DNA of 64,000 bases from Ferruginibacter sp. (GCA_025352695.1 JANXSK010000144.1:1-64000); one strand, 5' to 3'. Positions 50,352-60,998 are shown, counted from the first letter of the stretch. Numbers and translations are program-made. Notes: generated by a model not told the origin, from the letters alone.

Positions 50352-51496
50352 TTATTTTCAAACAAATTATTATAAAATTTAACAAGCTTTTTTTCCTCCG
50401 TCTGCCAGTTTAATATTTCTCTTACTTTGATACAGTTTTTCTGAAGTTCAATGTATACAACTTCATTGTGTAATAAATTGTTCAATTGTAGCACTAAGTT
50501 TTGTACGCTGATATCACTTATTAATACTGCAATTGGCAGGTTGCTATTTATTTCTTTATATACCGGATAATCTACACACAATTGTGGAATACCAGCATGC
50601 AGGTAATCAAAAAAACGGTTTGCAAGCGAATAGTAATTATTAAGGGCTTTATCATCAAACAAGGTTATGCCAAAATATGCATTTGTGGAAATGGTTCTTA
50701 ATTCATCAGGTGCTATTTTTCCTTTAAAAATTATTTTTTGTTGCAGGTTATTTTGTTTTACCAATTGCCGGGCCTGTTGCATAAAGTTGCCATCCCCACA
50801 AATAATTAGTTTACAATCCACTTCGTTCATTGCCGGAATAAGTGTTTCAAAACTCCTGCCTTCATTTACCGCCCCTTGATATAAAATAAATTTCTCTTTT
50901 TTTTCAACTTGTAATAATGGCCTTAGTAATGCAATATTTCTTATTACATTATAATCTACACCGTACATTTTTTTGTATTCGGTTGCAATTGGCTGGTTAA
51001 CTGTGTAACCTTTGGGAAACTTTGGTAAAGTAAAGCGTTCAATCTTTTTCCAAATTGCATAAATTAACGGCCGTGTGGCAATTTCTTTCATTTCACAAAA
51101 CAATTCGTGGGCATCGTATAGCCGTTTTGTTTTTTTAATGGATGAAATAAAATAGCAGGGCAAAATGGTATCTAAGTCAATTGCTCCTATACAATCAATC
51201 TTTTTAAATAATAAGAAAAAGAAGAGGCGAATGTTGTATTCTACATAAAACACTTTTCCCTTTTCGAAAAAGCATTTAATTCTTTTTTGTTTAAATGGTT
51301 GTTGAAGCAGCGGAATAGAGTTTTTCATTTTCCTCCCTACTAATGTTATTGCATAACCAGCTTGGGTTAGGGAAGTACAAATACGGATCATCCGTTGGTC
51401 GTAGGTAAGATCTGTAGTTACGGTAAATAAAATACTGCCAACATTACTTAAAGTTGATCCCGAAGGGGTTACATTATTTATAGAAAGTTTATCCAT
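50348..51496 (-). CDS. Glycosyltransferase
   Basis: ITLVGRKMKNSIPL, RLYDAHELFCE, KFILYQGAVNEGRSFETLIPAM, LIICGDGNFMQQARQL, NYYSLANRFFDYLHAGIPQL; overlaps the start of the downstream GT. Confidence 0.88.
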   Translation of the reverse strand: MDKLSINNVTPSGSTLSNVGSILFTVTTDLTYDQRMIRICTSLTQAGYAITLVGRKMKNSIPLLQQPFKQKRIKCFFEKGKVFYVEYNIRLFFFLLFKKIDCIGAIDLDTILPCYFISSIKKTKRLYDAHELFCEMKEIATRPLIYAIWKKIERFTLPKFPKGYTVNQPIATEYKKMYGVDYNVIRNIALLRPLLQVEKKEKFILYQGAVNEGRSFETLIPAMNEVDCKLIICGDGNFMQQARQLVKQNNLQQKIIFKGKIAPDELRTISTNAYFGITLFDDKALNNYYSLANRFFDYLHAGIPQLCVDYPVYKEINSNLPIAVLISDISVQNLVLQLNNLLHNEVVYIELQKNCIKVREILNWQTEEKKLVKFYNNLFENK

Positions 51497-51636
51497 TTTA
51501 AAACCGGCCTACTCGTTAAGTTGGTAAAATAAAGCCGGTAAATTTTTATTTTGTTGAATCAGTAATTAAAAATTGACAAGCTAACTGAATTAAAATTAAA
51601 AAGTAAGCAAAATTAATTGAGAACATAGTTTGATTA

Positions 51637-52629
51637 TTATAAGGCATTATAAATTCGCTCTATTATTTCCACTGTTTTAAGGCCTTCTTCTGCGCTTGCA
51701 AAAAGATGGTCATCATTATCTAATGCAGTAAGTAAATTTTGATATACTTTGTCGTGGTTGCTCATGCTACCTTGGTAAAACCCATACACGTTGGCACTAT
51801 TTCCTGTAGGTAGGTCAGGTTGCTTTATACCCGCTACATTAAAATACTCCAGTTCGTTCAGATATTGTCCTCCAATTTTTATCGTTCCTTTTTCTGCAAA
51901 AATGGTAAAAGAGCCTTCCATATTTTTTTCGAAACTATTTACAGTATAATTTAATGTACCAATGGCACCACAATTCATATTGAACAACACCATGCCGCTA
52001 TCTTCAAATTCAATGGCATTATGCGCCAGGTTTTTGATTATCTTTTTTACTTCCAGCACATCACCAAGCAACCAATATAAAAGATCAATAAAATGGCTAA
52101 ATTGAGTAAATAAAGTACCTCCATCAAGTGCTTTTGTACCTTTCCAGTCTATATAATATTCATTGGGTCTATTCCAAAAACAATTAATCTGAAAACTATA
52201 GATATTCCCTAATTTTTTTTTGTCGAGCAATTCTTTTAAAAAAACAATAGGAGGGTTGTACCTGTTTTGTTTTACCACAAATAACTTTTTATTTGCTTCT
52301 TTGGCAGCAGTTATCATTTTTATGCCCGTTGCTACACTAAGGCACAAAGGCTTTTCGCACAATACATTAATACCAGCTTGTAAGGCTTTAATTGAGTGAA
52401 GTGCATGCAAGCCATTTGGGGTGCAAATGCTTGCCACATCAATATGTTGCTCAGCTGACAGTAGGTCTTCAAGGGTATAATAAGGGGTTGCTTTGTGCAT
52501 GGCCGCCAATTCATCTGCCCTGCTTTGTACAATATCGCATACCGCTTTTACGTTTGCCACATGGATTGCCTGTTCAGCATGTCGCCGTCCAATTCTTCCA
52601 CACCCTATAATAGCAAAATTTTTTTTCAT
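51637..52629 (-). CDS. Gfo/Idh/MocA-family oxidoreductase
   Basis: FAIIGCGRIGRRHAEQA, VASICTPNGLHALHSIKALQAGINVLCEKPLCLSV, WKGTKALDGGTLFTQFSHFIDLLYWLLG. Confidence 0.93.
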   Translation of the reverse strand: MKKNFAIIGCGRIGRRHAEQAIHVANVKAVCDIVQSRADELAAMHKATPYYTLEDLLSAEQHIDVASICTPNGLHALHSIKALQAGINVLCEKPLCLSVATGIKMITAAKEANKKLFVVKQNRYNPPIVFLKELLDKKKLGNIYSFQINCFWNRPNEYYIDWKGTKALDGGTLFTQFSHFIDLLYWLLGDVLEVKKIIKNLAHNAIEFEDSGMVLFNMNCGAIGTLNYTVNSFEKNMEGSFTIFAEKGTIKIGGQYLNELEYFNVAGIKQPDLPTGNSANVYGFYQGSMSNHDKVYQNLLTALDNDDHLFASAEEGLKTVEIIERIYNAL

Positions 52630-52734
52630 AATAATTATGGCAAATATGGCAGAATATTAAATAATTTTAAAGAAAAATGTGCTTATTAATAATAAAACAA
52701 CTAAATTAAAATTTATACTTAACAAAATAAACAA

Positions 52735-53235
52735 TTGACTATGCCGCAGGAAACTATCAACGCAACGCCACTACAAACTAACAGGCCTTTGTTTTTAACT
52801 GTAATTTGTATAATGGGATTTATAGGAAGTATAGCTATTATCATTCAAAATAGTATTGGCTTTTTTAGAGCTGAAGCTGAAGTTGTACTAATCCAATCAG
52901 GTACTGAAAAAACACAATTAAAAAATCTTTTTTCATCTTCTGCAACTAGTTCATCTGAACCATTGACTATAAGTAACCTTACTACAGAAAATTTTGAAAA
53001 ATACTCTATTGGTGGTATTGTTGCTGCTTTGCTTTGTTTGATTGGAGTAGTTTTAATGTGGCTGCATAAAAAATCTGGTTTTTATTCTTTTGTTCTGGGC
53101 ACTTTTTTTAACATTATTACCCATTTTTTATTATTTGGTGATAATATTGGCGCCATGGGATTATCTATGCTATGGGCTTTAATTGGTCTGTTGCTTGTTA
53201 TTTTGTACAGCAAGTTTTTAAATAGCATGGACTAA
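52735..53235 (+). CDS. Hypothetical membrane protein
   Basis: 166 aa with several predicted TM segments (LFLTVICIMGFIGSIAIII; IGGIVAALLCLIGVVLMW). Confidence 0.7.
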   Translation: MTMPQETINATPLQTNRPLFLTVICIMGFIGSIAIIIQNSIGFFRAEAEVVLIQSGTEKTQLKNLFSSSATSSSEPLTISNLTTENFEKYSIGGIVAALLCLIGVVLMWLHKKSGFYSFVLGTFFNIITHFLLFGDNIGAMGLSMLWALIGLLLVILYSKFLNSMD

Positions 53236-53452
53236 TAATTATTGATTTTCTTTTAAAAATCGGCAGCCTTGTTATACTAAATTTTTTTAATTAAAAAGGT
53301 ATAAAAACACGCAATGAATTACAATTATTACCATACTTGTTTTTTTAATTATTCAAATTCATTTAGTATCGTTTTAAAATCAGATATTTTTCTTACTTTT
53401 GCATCCGAATAAAAAAAGACTAATTAACAAAGACGTTATTAAAAAAAAAGAA

Positions 53453-53725
53453 ATGCCTTACTTAACAATCGAAAAAAAAGCGAAAATTTTTACAGACTTT
53501 GGTGGTATAGCTGCCAATACAGGATCAATTGAAGGTCAGGTTGCTCTATTAACAGAGCGTATCAACCATATTTCTGATCATCTTAAAATCAATAAAAAAG
53601 ATTTCTCCTCTCAACGTGGATTGATGATGATGGTTGGTAAACGCAAGCGTTTATTAACTTATCTTAGTAAACATGATTTAACTGGCTACAGAAGTTTAAT
53701 TGAAAAGTTAGGTCTGCGTAAATAA
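53453..53725 (+). CDS. rpsO: 30S ribosomal protein S15
   Basis: [67 protein letters not shown]. Start moved to ATG 53453. Confidence 0.98.
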   Translation: MPYLTIEKKAKIFTDFGGIAANTGSIEGQVALLTERINHISDHLKINKKDFSSQRGLMMMVGKRKRLLTYLSKHDLTGYRSLIEKLGLRK

Positions 53726-53750
53726 TAAAATAAACATGTTTAAATAATTT

Positions 53751-53783
53751 AATTCCCAACTATAGTTATTACAGTTGGGAATT
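53751..53783 (+). terminator. Stem-loop in rpsO-pnp intergenic region
   Basis: AATTCCCAACT-atagttattac-AGTTGGGAATT: perfect 11-bp stem. Could be terminator or RNA-processing site. Confidence 0.7.
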
Positions 53784-53852
53784 CCTGTTATTTACACCCG
53801 TTTTTAAAATGGGATTGCATTACATTTCTTCGTATTTTATAATAAATTATAT

Positions 53853-55982
53853 ATGAGTTTAACAACTAAATCAGTCACTTTTGATATAGGTGGCGGCCGT
53901 ATGGTTACCATAGAAACTGGTAAAATGGCTCGCCAGGCAGATGGGGCGGTTACTGTTCGCCAGGGAAATTGTATTTTATTAGCTACTGTAGTGGCTAATA
54001 AAGAACCTAAAGATGGACAAAGCTTTTTTCCTTTATCTGTAGATTATCAGGAGAAATTTTCATCCGCAGGCAGGGTGCCAGGTTCTTTCTTTAAAAGAGA
54101 AGCACGTTTAAATGATTACGAAATTTTAACCAGCCGTTTAATTGATAGGGCTTTGCGTCCTTTATTTCCTGAAGATTATTTATGTGATGTACAGGTATTA
54201 ATTAGTTTGGTATCAAGTGATGCGGAAGTTTTACCTGATGCATTGGCTTGTTTGGCAGCATCAGCAGCTTTAGCTGTTTCTAATATCCCCATTCAGGAAA
54301 TTATTTCTGAGGTACGTATTGGTAGAAAAAATGGAACTTTTATTGTTAATCCAAGCCGCACAGAATCAGCTGAATGTGATCTTGAGTTTATTATTGCCGC
54401 TACCGAAAATAACATTATGATGGTAGAAGGTGAAGCAAATGAGTGTCAGGAAGAAGACCTCATTAAAGCAATTGAGCTAGGCCATGAAGCTATTAAAATA
54501 CAGATTAAGGCACAGGCAGATTTGAGAGATCAGGTAGGTAGTTCTGTTAAAAGAGAATACACTAAACCTTACCGCAACGAAGAACTAAATGAGAAAATAA
54601 GTGCTTTTGCAAAAGATAAAATGTATGCTATTTCAGCATCGGCTTCTGCAAAGCATGAAAGGACGGATGCTTATGCAGCTTTAAAAACAGCGGTAAAAGA
54701 ATTTTTAGGTGAGGAATTGTTAAGTGAAGATAAAGCCCTGATTGGTCATTATTTTGGGGAGTTGCAATATTACGTAGTTAGAGATATGATCCTAAACGAC
54801 AGAAAGCGTTTAGATGGTAGAGGAACAGAAGACATTCGTGACTTATCGATGGAAACAAGTATTTTACCAACTCCACATGGTTCTTCGTTATTTACAAGAG
54901 GCGAAACACAATCACTTACAACGGTTACCTTCGGAACACCTTTAGATGAGTTATTGGTTGAAAGTGCTTTCAAATCTGATTATACTAAATTCATTTTACA
55001 TTATAATTTTCCTCCGTTTTCAACAGGCGAAGTAAAAATGATGAGAGGTGTTGGTCGAAGAGAAGTTGGTCACGGTAATTTGGCTATGCGTTCTTTAAAG
55101 AAAATGATGCCAGGCAAAGAATATCCATATACCGTAAGGGTAGTAAGTGATATTTTGGAATCAAATGGTTCTTCCTCTATGGCTACAGTTTGTGCCGGTT
55201 CATTGGCTTTAATGGATGCAGGTGTACCTATTAAAAAACATGTTAGTGGCGTAGCAATGGGCCTTATTAAAAAAGAAGACCAGTTTGCAGTACTAACAGA
55301 TATTTTAGGAGATGAAGATCATTTAGGTGATATGGATTTTAAAGTTACTGGTACTCGTGATGGTATTTGTGGTGTGCAGATGGATATTAAAGTGGATGGT
55401 TTAAGTATGGATATTATGCGCTCAGCATTAGCGCAGGCACGCAAGGGGCGCTTACATATTTTGGATGCCATGTACGAATGTATGCCTGCCCACAGAGAAG
55501 AGGTGAAGCCACATGCACCAAGAATGGTTAAATTAACCATTGATAAAGAATACATTGGTGCAGTGATAGGGCCAGGTGGTAAAGTGATTCAGGAAATGCA
55601 ACGTGAAACCGGTGCTACTATTAATATTGAAGAAGTTAACAATGTAGGAGAAGTAAGTGTGTTCTCTGCGTCTAAAGAAAGTTTGGATAAAGCAGTAAAC
55701 TGGATTAAAGGATTGGTAGCTGTACCTGTTGTTGGGGATACGTATGAAGGAACGGTGAAGAGCATTAAAGAATTTGGTGCTTTTGTGGAGTTTCTTCCAA
55801 AAAAAGAAGGATTATTGCACATTAGTGAAATAAGCTGGAAACGTTTGGAAACTATGGATGGTATCTTTAAAGAAGGTGATAGGGTAAAGGTGAAGTTATT
55901 AGAGATTGATCAACGTACCGGCAAATTTAAGTTAAGCCGAAAAGCATTGATGCCAAAGCCGGAAGCACCAACAAATAATTAA
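53853..55982 (+). CDS. pnp: Polyribonucleotide nucleotidyltransferase
   Basis: 709 aa; FFKREARLNDYEILTSRLIDRALRPLFP, RKRLDGRGTEDIRDL, KH IGAVIGPGGKVIQEMQRETGA, S1 GTVKSIKEFGAFVEFLPKKEGLLHISEI. Confidence 0.99.
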   Translation: MSLTTKSVTFDIGGGRMVTIETGKMARQADGAVTVRQGNCILLATVVANKEPKDGQSFFPLSVDYQEKFSSAGRVPGSFFKREARLNDYEILTSRLIDRALRPLFPEDYLCDVQVLISLVSSDAEVLPDALACLAASAALAVSNIPIQEIISEVRIGRKNGTFIVNPSRTESAECDLEFIIAATENNIMMVEGEANECQEEDLIKAIELGHEAIKIQIKAQADLRDQVGSSVKREYTKPYRNEELNEKISAFAKDKMYAISASASAKHERTDAYAALKTAVKEFLGEELLSEDKALIGHYFGELQYYVVRDMILNDRKRLDGRGTEDIRDLSMETSILPTPHGSSLFTRGETQSLTTVTFGTPLDELLVESAFKSDYTKFILHYNFPPFSTGEVKMMRGVGRREVGHGNLAMRSLKKMMPGKEYPYTVRVVSDILESNGSSSMATVCAGSLALMDAGVPIKKHVSGVAMGLIKKEDQFAVLTDILGDEDHLGDMDFKVTGTRDGICGVQMDIKVDGLSMDIMRSALAQARKGRLHILDAMYECMPAHREEVKPHAPRMVKLTIDKEYIGAVIGPGGKVIQEMQRETGATINIEEVNNVGEVSVFSASKESLDKAVNWIKGLVAVPVVGDTYEGTVKSIKEFGAFVEFLPKKEGLLHISEISWKRLETMDGIFKEGDRVKVKLLEIDQRTGKFKLSRKALMPKPEAPTNN

Positions 55983-56001
55983 TTTTATTTCAACGTAATT
56001 T

Positions 56002-56030
56002 ACTCCGGAAATATATTTCCGGAGTTTTTT
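56002..56030 (+). terminator. Rho-independent terminator downstream of pnp
   Basis: ACTCCGGAAATATATTTCCGGAGTTTTTT: perfect stem with T6 tail. Confidence 0.93.
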
Positions 56031-56241
56031 ATGCACTATTATTTACAGCATAAAAAAATTGTCCAGGCTAAGAAGCAATGATAAGCACCGTTGCATCGCC
56101 CTCTTTTACAATTTACCTTTTAGAAACTTTTATTACAGAATAGGCAAAAGTTAAATAATAATTCTTCATAACAACAACTGTAGGACAAATTAAGAAATCA
56201 TATAACTGTGCTACTTTACAAAATGGAGGCAAAAAAAATCT

Positions 56242-57060
56242 ATGAATTATATAGCAGTTGATTTTGAAACATCCCAACCAGAACAATCAGAACAATTAGT
56301 GGCCTTATTAAGCGACCAGGGTTTTGAAGGGTTTGAAGAAATCGGTAATAGTTTAAATGCATTTATTATTGAAAAAAATTTCAATGAAATAGCTTTCAAT
56401 ACCATCATGGAATTATTTCCTTTATTGGAGTACAAAAAATCGATTGTTGAAAATATTAACTGGAACCAGCAATGGGAGGAAAGTTTTCAACCTGTAGTAG
56501 TAGAAAATTTTGTTGCTGTCAGGGCTAGTTTTCATCAACCAATAAAGGAGGTACAATACGAAATTGTCATTACTCCTAAAATGAGTTTTGGCACCGGCCA
56601 CCATGCAACTACTTATTTAATGATCCAACAAATGCAATTGATCAATTTTAAGGGTAAAAAAGTTTTGGATTTTGGAACAGGCACTGGAATACTCGCTATT
56701 TTAGCTGAAAAATTAGGTGCTTCAAAAGTAGTAGCAATTGACAATGATGAATGGAGTATCACCAATGCAAAAGAAAATATACGGCAGAACAATTGTAATA
56801 AAATTACGATTGAACAACATGACACCATTCCTTTATTTGAAAAGTATGAGGTAATATTGGCGAATATTAATTTATATGTAATTACAGCCAATCTTGAGTT
56901 TATAGAAACTGTCTCAAATGCAGGATGTAGACTATTGTTAAGTGGTTTTTTAAAAGAGAATGAAGCAGTAATGCAGGAAACAATCAGCAATGCGGGGTTT
57001 CAATACATATCTACCCAACAAAAAGGAGATTGGATAACAATACATGCTGTTAAACAGTAA
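56242..57060 (+). CDS. prmA: Ribosomal protein L11 methyltransferase
   Basis: VITPKMSFGTGHHATTYLMIQ, KVLDFGTGTGILAILAEKLGASKVVAIDNDEWSITNAKENI, ILANINLYVI. Confidence 0.93.
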   Translation: MNYIAVDFETSQPEQSEQLVALLSDQGFEGFEEIGNSLNAFIIEKNFNEIAFNTIMELFPLLEYKKSIVENINWNQQWEESFQPVVVENFVAVRASFHQPIKEVQYEIVITPKMSFGTGHHATTYLMIQQMQLINFKGKKVLDFGTGTGILAILAEKLGASKVVAIDNDEWSITNAKENIRQNNCNKITIEQHDTIPLFEKYEVILANINLYVITANLEFIETVSNAGCRLLLSGFLKENEAVMQETISNAGFQYISTQQKGDWITIHAVKQ

Positions 57061-57157
57061 CATTTTTCTATTTATAAGGTATAGGATTAACAATTTTAAA
57101 TGTATCATCAAAGGTAAAAATTGATATATTTGTGAAAACACTATTCACTAAAAAACA

Positions 57158-57805
57158 ATGAAGGAATTATTAATAATAGTTATTGCTTATTTTATTGGCT
57201 CAATTCCGTCTGCATTAATTGTCAGTAAAAAATTTTTCGGGGTTGATATCCGGGATTACGGTAGTGGTAATATGGGCGCAACAAATACATTTAGGGTATT
57301 AGGCTCAAGATATGGAACCATTGTAATGATTTTTGATATTTTGAAAGGGATGGCAGCTGTTGGGCTCTATAATTTTTTGCCAGCTTATTTAAATGATGAA
57401 TGGGCAAGAACTAACCTGATGGTAGGTTTAGGACTTGCCGCTGTAGTGGGGCATGTATTTCCTATTTTTGCTCAGTTTAAAGGTGGAAAAGGGGTAGCAA
57501 CATTATTTGGTATGATGCTGGCCATTCAACCAGTTATTGCAGGTAGTTGTGTGGGAGTTTTTCTATTGGTTTTATTTCTTACAAGATATGTTTCTTTAAG
57601 TTCTATTTTAGCAGGTTTGTCATTACCTATTTGCGTATTATGGATTTGGAATGACGACGTAGTTATTTATAGGATTTTTGCTGTGTTGGTAGCGGTACTA
57701 ATTCTTCTTACGCACCAAAAAAATATAATGAAGATTTTGCGAGGCAGCGAAAGCAGGGTTCCAATTTTCAAAAGTAGAGACAGGCGGAGAGCTCGTCGTA
57801 AATAG
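57158..57805 (+). CDS. plsY: Glycerol-3-phosphate acyltransferase PlsY
   Basis: AYFIGSIPSALIVSKKFFGVDIRDYGSGNMGATNTFRVLG, GHVFPIFAQFKGGKGVAT. Confidence 0.96.
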   Translation: MKELLIIVIAYFIGSIPSALIVSKKFFGVDIRDYGSGNMGATNTFRVLGSRYGTIVMIFDILKGMAAVGLYNFLPAYLNDEWARTNLMVGLGLAAVVGHVFPIFAQFKGGKGVATLFGMMLAIQPVIAGSCVGVFLLVLFLTRYVSLSSILAGLSLPICVLWIWNDDVVIYRIFAVLVAVLILLTHQKNIMKILRGSESRVPIFKSRDRRRARRK

Positions 57806-57910
57806 CCTATATACCTCAGGCTTTTTTTCCAAAATAAAATTAATTTTTAAAATAAGTTTATCTTTTAAATATTGGTACGCCAATTGTTTAAAAGTATAAA
57901 AATACGAACA

Positions 57911-58717
57911 ATGAAAAAAATAATTATCCTGTTGGTTACACTTTCCGTTTTTGTATCCTGCACCCGTAATGCAGTTACAGGGCGCAACCAGCTAAGTTTA
58001 TTACCAGAAAGTCAGTTGCAACAAATGGCAGTAAGTGAATACCAAAGTTTTTTATCTAAAAATAATGTTGTAAGCACAAATACGAATAAAGATGCAGAGA
58101 TGGTAAGGCGTGTGGGAACACGTATTGCCGCAGCTATTACAACCTATTATACAAAACAAGGTAAGGGACAAGTTTTGGATGGATATAAATGGGAATTTAA
58201 CCTTGTAGATAATAAGGAAGTAAATGCATGGTGTATGCCTGGAGGAAAGGTAGTTGTTTACACAGGCTTATTACCAGTTACTCAAAATGAGGCAGCATTA
58301 GCGGTTGTATTGGGGCACGAAATAACTCATGCAGTAGCCAGGCATGGCAATGAAAGGATGAGCCAGGAAATGTTGACACAAGGATTGGGAGCTATTGTAA
58401 ATGTTGCTACTGCTAGCAATCCTAAAATAAACAGTATTTTTAATACAGTTTATGGTCCAGGAAGCCAGATCGGATATGCACTTCCAAACTCCCGTAGCCA
58501 GGAATATGAAGCTGATCATTTTGGATTAATATTTTCAGCTATGGCAGGTTATAACCCTCGAGAAGCTGTTACTTTTTGGGAAAGAATGGCAGCTGCAAGT
58601 GGAGGACAAAAACCACCTGAAATATTAAGTACTCATCCTGCTGATGCAAATAGAATTGCAAAAATTAAAGGCTATATGGATGAGGCATTAAAATATTACA
58701 AACCTGTAGGTAAATAA
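57911..58717 (+). CDS. M48-family metallopeptidase lipoprotein
   Basis: LSVFVSCTRN lipobox; VVLGHEITHAVARHGNERMSQ (HExxH), SRSQEYEADHFGLIFSAMAGY. Start moved to ATG 57911. Confidence 0.95.
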   Translation: MKKIIILLVTLSVFVSCTRNAVTGRNQLSLLPESQLQQMAVSEYQSFLSKNNVVSTNTNKDAEMVRRVGTRIAAAITTYYTKQGKGQVLDGYKWEFNLVDNKEVNAWCMPGGKVVVYTGLLPVTQNEAALAVVLGHEITHAVARHGNERMSQEMLTQGLGAIVNVATASNPKINSIFNTVYGPGSQIGYALPNSRSQEYEADHFGLIFSAMAGYNPREAVTFWERMAAASGGQKPPEILSTHPADANRIAKIKGYMDEALKYYKPVGK

Positions 58718-58733
58718 AAACTTCATATTATAA

Positions 58734-58768
58734 TAAAAAAGACTTCCTTATTTCGGGAAGTCTTTTTT
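58734..58768 (+). terminator. Rho-independent terminator
   Basis: AAAAAAGACTTCC-ttatttcg-GGAAGTCTTTTTT. Confidence 0.88.
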
Positions 58769-58917
58769 ATTTCAGCTTAAAAAAAAGGGGTAACTTCGTA
58801 TATTCCATTATATCACTTTGTCCTACTATTATCCTTTTCTATACAAAAACTTCTTTCTATACAATTTTTTATGTATAGCTTAATAACTTTTTTGCCATTT
58901 TTTAAACCCTTATTATT

Positions 58918-59580
58918 ATGGAAGTTTTAGTGCCATCACAAACAATATTGGAAAAATTACAATTAAAGGATGAAAAAAATCTTTTGATACAAGGATTACC
59001 TTCCACTATAGAAAAACAGTTTATTAAGTTATCTTTTGCCAAAAATATCACTCCACTTTTAAAAATAAAGAAAATTGATTTTGCATTGGTCTTTGCAATT
59101 AGCAAAAATCAATTAAGCGATATACTGAGAGATGTTTTACCGTCTTTAAATGAAAATGCAAAGTTTTGGATTGCTTATCCAAAACAAACTTCTAAAATTG
59201 TAAGCGATCTTTCAAGGGATAGCAACTGGGAATGTGTCGCGAAATTAGGATACGAAGGTGTGAAGATGATATCATTGGATCATGTTTGGTGTGCTATGCG
59301 ATTTAAAAAATCTGAATACGTCAAACATACTGTTGGAGAAGTAGTGCATCTTCAATACATAAATACTGAATCAAGGAGTATAACAACACCGCCCGAATTG
59401 GAAAAATTATTCTCTGAAAACATAGAAGCAAAGAAATTTTTTGACTGCCTTTCCTTTTCAAATAAAAAGGAATATGTAGTTTGGATAACCGGTACTAAAA
59501 AGAAAGAAACCAAAATAGCCCGTTTAGAGGCAACTATTGAAAAATTAAATAACGGTAGAAAAAATCCATCAGATAAATAA
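58918..59580 (+). CDS. DUF3052-like domain fused to YdeI/OmpD-associated C-terminal domain
   Basis: N-terminal ALVFAISKNQLSDILRDVLPSLNENAKFWIAYPKQ...W; C-terminal PPELEKLFSENIEAKKFFDCLSFSNKKEYVVWITGTKKKETKIARLEATIEKLNNGRK (YdeI-type). Confidence 0.72.
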   Translation: MEVLVPSQTILEKLQLKDEKNLLIQGLPSTIEKQFIKLSFAKNITPLLKIKKIDFALVFAISKNQLSDILRDVLPSLNENAKFWIAYPKQTSKIVSDLSRDSNWECVAKLGYEGVKMISLDHVWCAMRFKKSEYVKHTVGEVVHLQYINTESRSITTPPELEKLFSENIEAKKFFDCLSFSNKKEYVVWITGTKKKETKIARLEATIEKLNNGRKNPSDK

Positions 59581-59582
59581 CA

Positions 59583-60104
59583 TCAGCTTATTGTTGACAC
59601 ACTAAAATTGAATCGGTTAGCCACCCAGCTATTCTTAATTGAAATGAGCCAATTTTCGAGTAATGCTTTTTTGGTAGCTACTGTATTGTTAAAATAAATG
59701 GTTTCTCCATCAATAAATTTATTTTCAACAGCATAAGTTAATTGCGATAAAGGGAGTAATTGCACTTTGTCTTTTATAATAAATGCCAGGGTTTGTCTTT
59801 CAAACATAGCTACTTTAAATTGTTTCTCTATTGCTTTTATAACATGTACAGAGGTATCGGTGCTGCAGCCACTTACTCCGGCAACACTTTCATCCGCCAT
59901 TAATACAATAAATTGGCCAAAAAATAAATTAGCATATCCTTTTACAGTTGCTCCATGACTTTTCCAATTGCTTACAAACTCTTCCAGAATTTCTTCTATC
60001 TGTAAAGCTTCGCTAAGAAAAAATAAGCGGCTGCATTGGTAAATCCATACTTTAGAAGTGGGCGAAAAATCTTCCGGAATTTGTTCTTTAAAATCTATAT
60101 TCAT
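59583..60104 (-). CDS. Conserved hypothetical protein (homologues I recall being annotated 'ABC transporter ATPase' in Bacteroidota, without a Walker motif here)
   Basis: 173 aa, VWIYQCSRLFFLSEALQIEEILEEFVSNWKSHGATVKGYANLFFGQFIVLMADES. Confidence 0.65.
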   Translation of the reverse strand: MNIDFKEQIPEDFSPTSKVWIYQCSRLFFLSEALQIEEILEEFVSNWKSHGATVKGYANLFFGQFIVLMADESVAGVSGCSTDTSVHVIKAIEKQFKVAMFERQTLAFIIKDKVQLLPLSQLTYAVENKFIDGETIYFNNTVATKKALLENWLISIKNSWVANRFNFSVSTIS

Positions 60105-60113
60105 ACTATAAAA

Positions 60114-60893
60114 TTATTGTAATGATGCGGCAATCAGTTCAGCAATATCAAATACTTCAACCTCCTCTTCTTTGTTACTATTTTTTACACCATCTGTCAT
60201 CATTGTATTGCAAAACGGACAAGCAGCTGCAATTATTGATGCACCGGTTTCAAGTGCCTCCTTTGCCCGTTCAAAGTTTATACGGGTATCGCCTTTTTCT
60301 TCTTCCTTAAACATTTGTGCACCACCTGCACCACAACACAAACCATTGCTTTTGCAACGCTTCATCTCTACCAATTCCGCATCCAGCGCTTCCAAAACTT
60401 TTCTGGGTGCATCGTAAATATTATTTGCCCTGCCTAGATAACAACTATCATGATAAGTAATTTTTTTTCCTTTAAAATTACCACCTTCCAATAATGTTAT
60501 TTTGCCTTCATCAATTAATTGCTGTATAAAACTGGCATGATGAATAACCTCGTAATTGCCACCTAACTCCGGATATTCATTTTTCAAAGTATTAAAACAA
60601 TGTGGGCAGGCCGTTACAATTTTCTTAATATTATAACTATTCAATACCTGAATATTTTGGTAAGCCATCATTTGAAACATAAACTCGTTGCCGGCACGCC
60701 TTGCAGGATCTCCGCTACACATTTCTTCTTTTCCTAATATTGCATATTTAATACCAACATGGTTTAAAATAGTAGCAAATGCTTTAGTTATTTTTTGTGC
60801 CCGTTGATCAAAACTTCCTGCACAACCTACCCAAAATAAAATTTCGGGGCTTTCGCTATTGGCTGTCATTTCTGCCAGCGTTGGTACCTGCAT
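60114..60893 (-). CDS. (Fe-S)-binding protein with two CCG domains (heterodisulfide reductase/GlcF-like)
   Basis: FWVGCAGSFDQRAQ...TACPHCFNTLKNEYP; YHDSCYLGRANNIYDAPRKVLEAL...GLCCGAGGAQMF...AACPFCNTMM. Confidence 0.93.
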   Translation of the reverse strand: MQVPTLAEMTANSESPEILFWVGCAGSFDQRAQKITKAFATILNHVGIKYAILGKEEMCSGDPARRAGNEFMFQMMAYQNIQVLNSYNIKKIVTACPHCFNTLKNEYPELGGNYEVIHHASFIQQLIDEGKITLLEGGNFKGKKITYHDSCYLGRANNIYDAPRKVLEALDAELVEMKRCKSNGLCCGAGGAQMFKEEEKGDTRINFERAKEALETGASIIAAACPFCNTMMTDGVKNSNKEEEVEVFDIAELIAASLQ

Positions 60894-60998
60894 ACGATTG
60901 ATTTTAAAAGAATAACAAAAGTAATTAAATGTTTACTGTTTTATGTAGTGTGTTTATTGTTGAATTTAAGATGTTAATTTTAAACAATAATTAGTTGA

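Noticed and set aside
59583-60104. Functional call as an ABC transporter ATPase
   Set aside because: No Walker A/B or signature motif in the translation; the name would be an inherited annotation, so left as conserved hypothetical.
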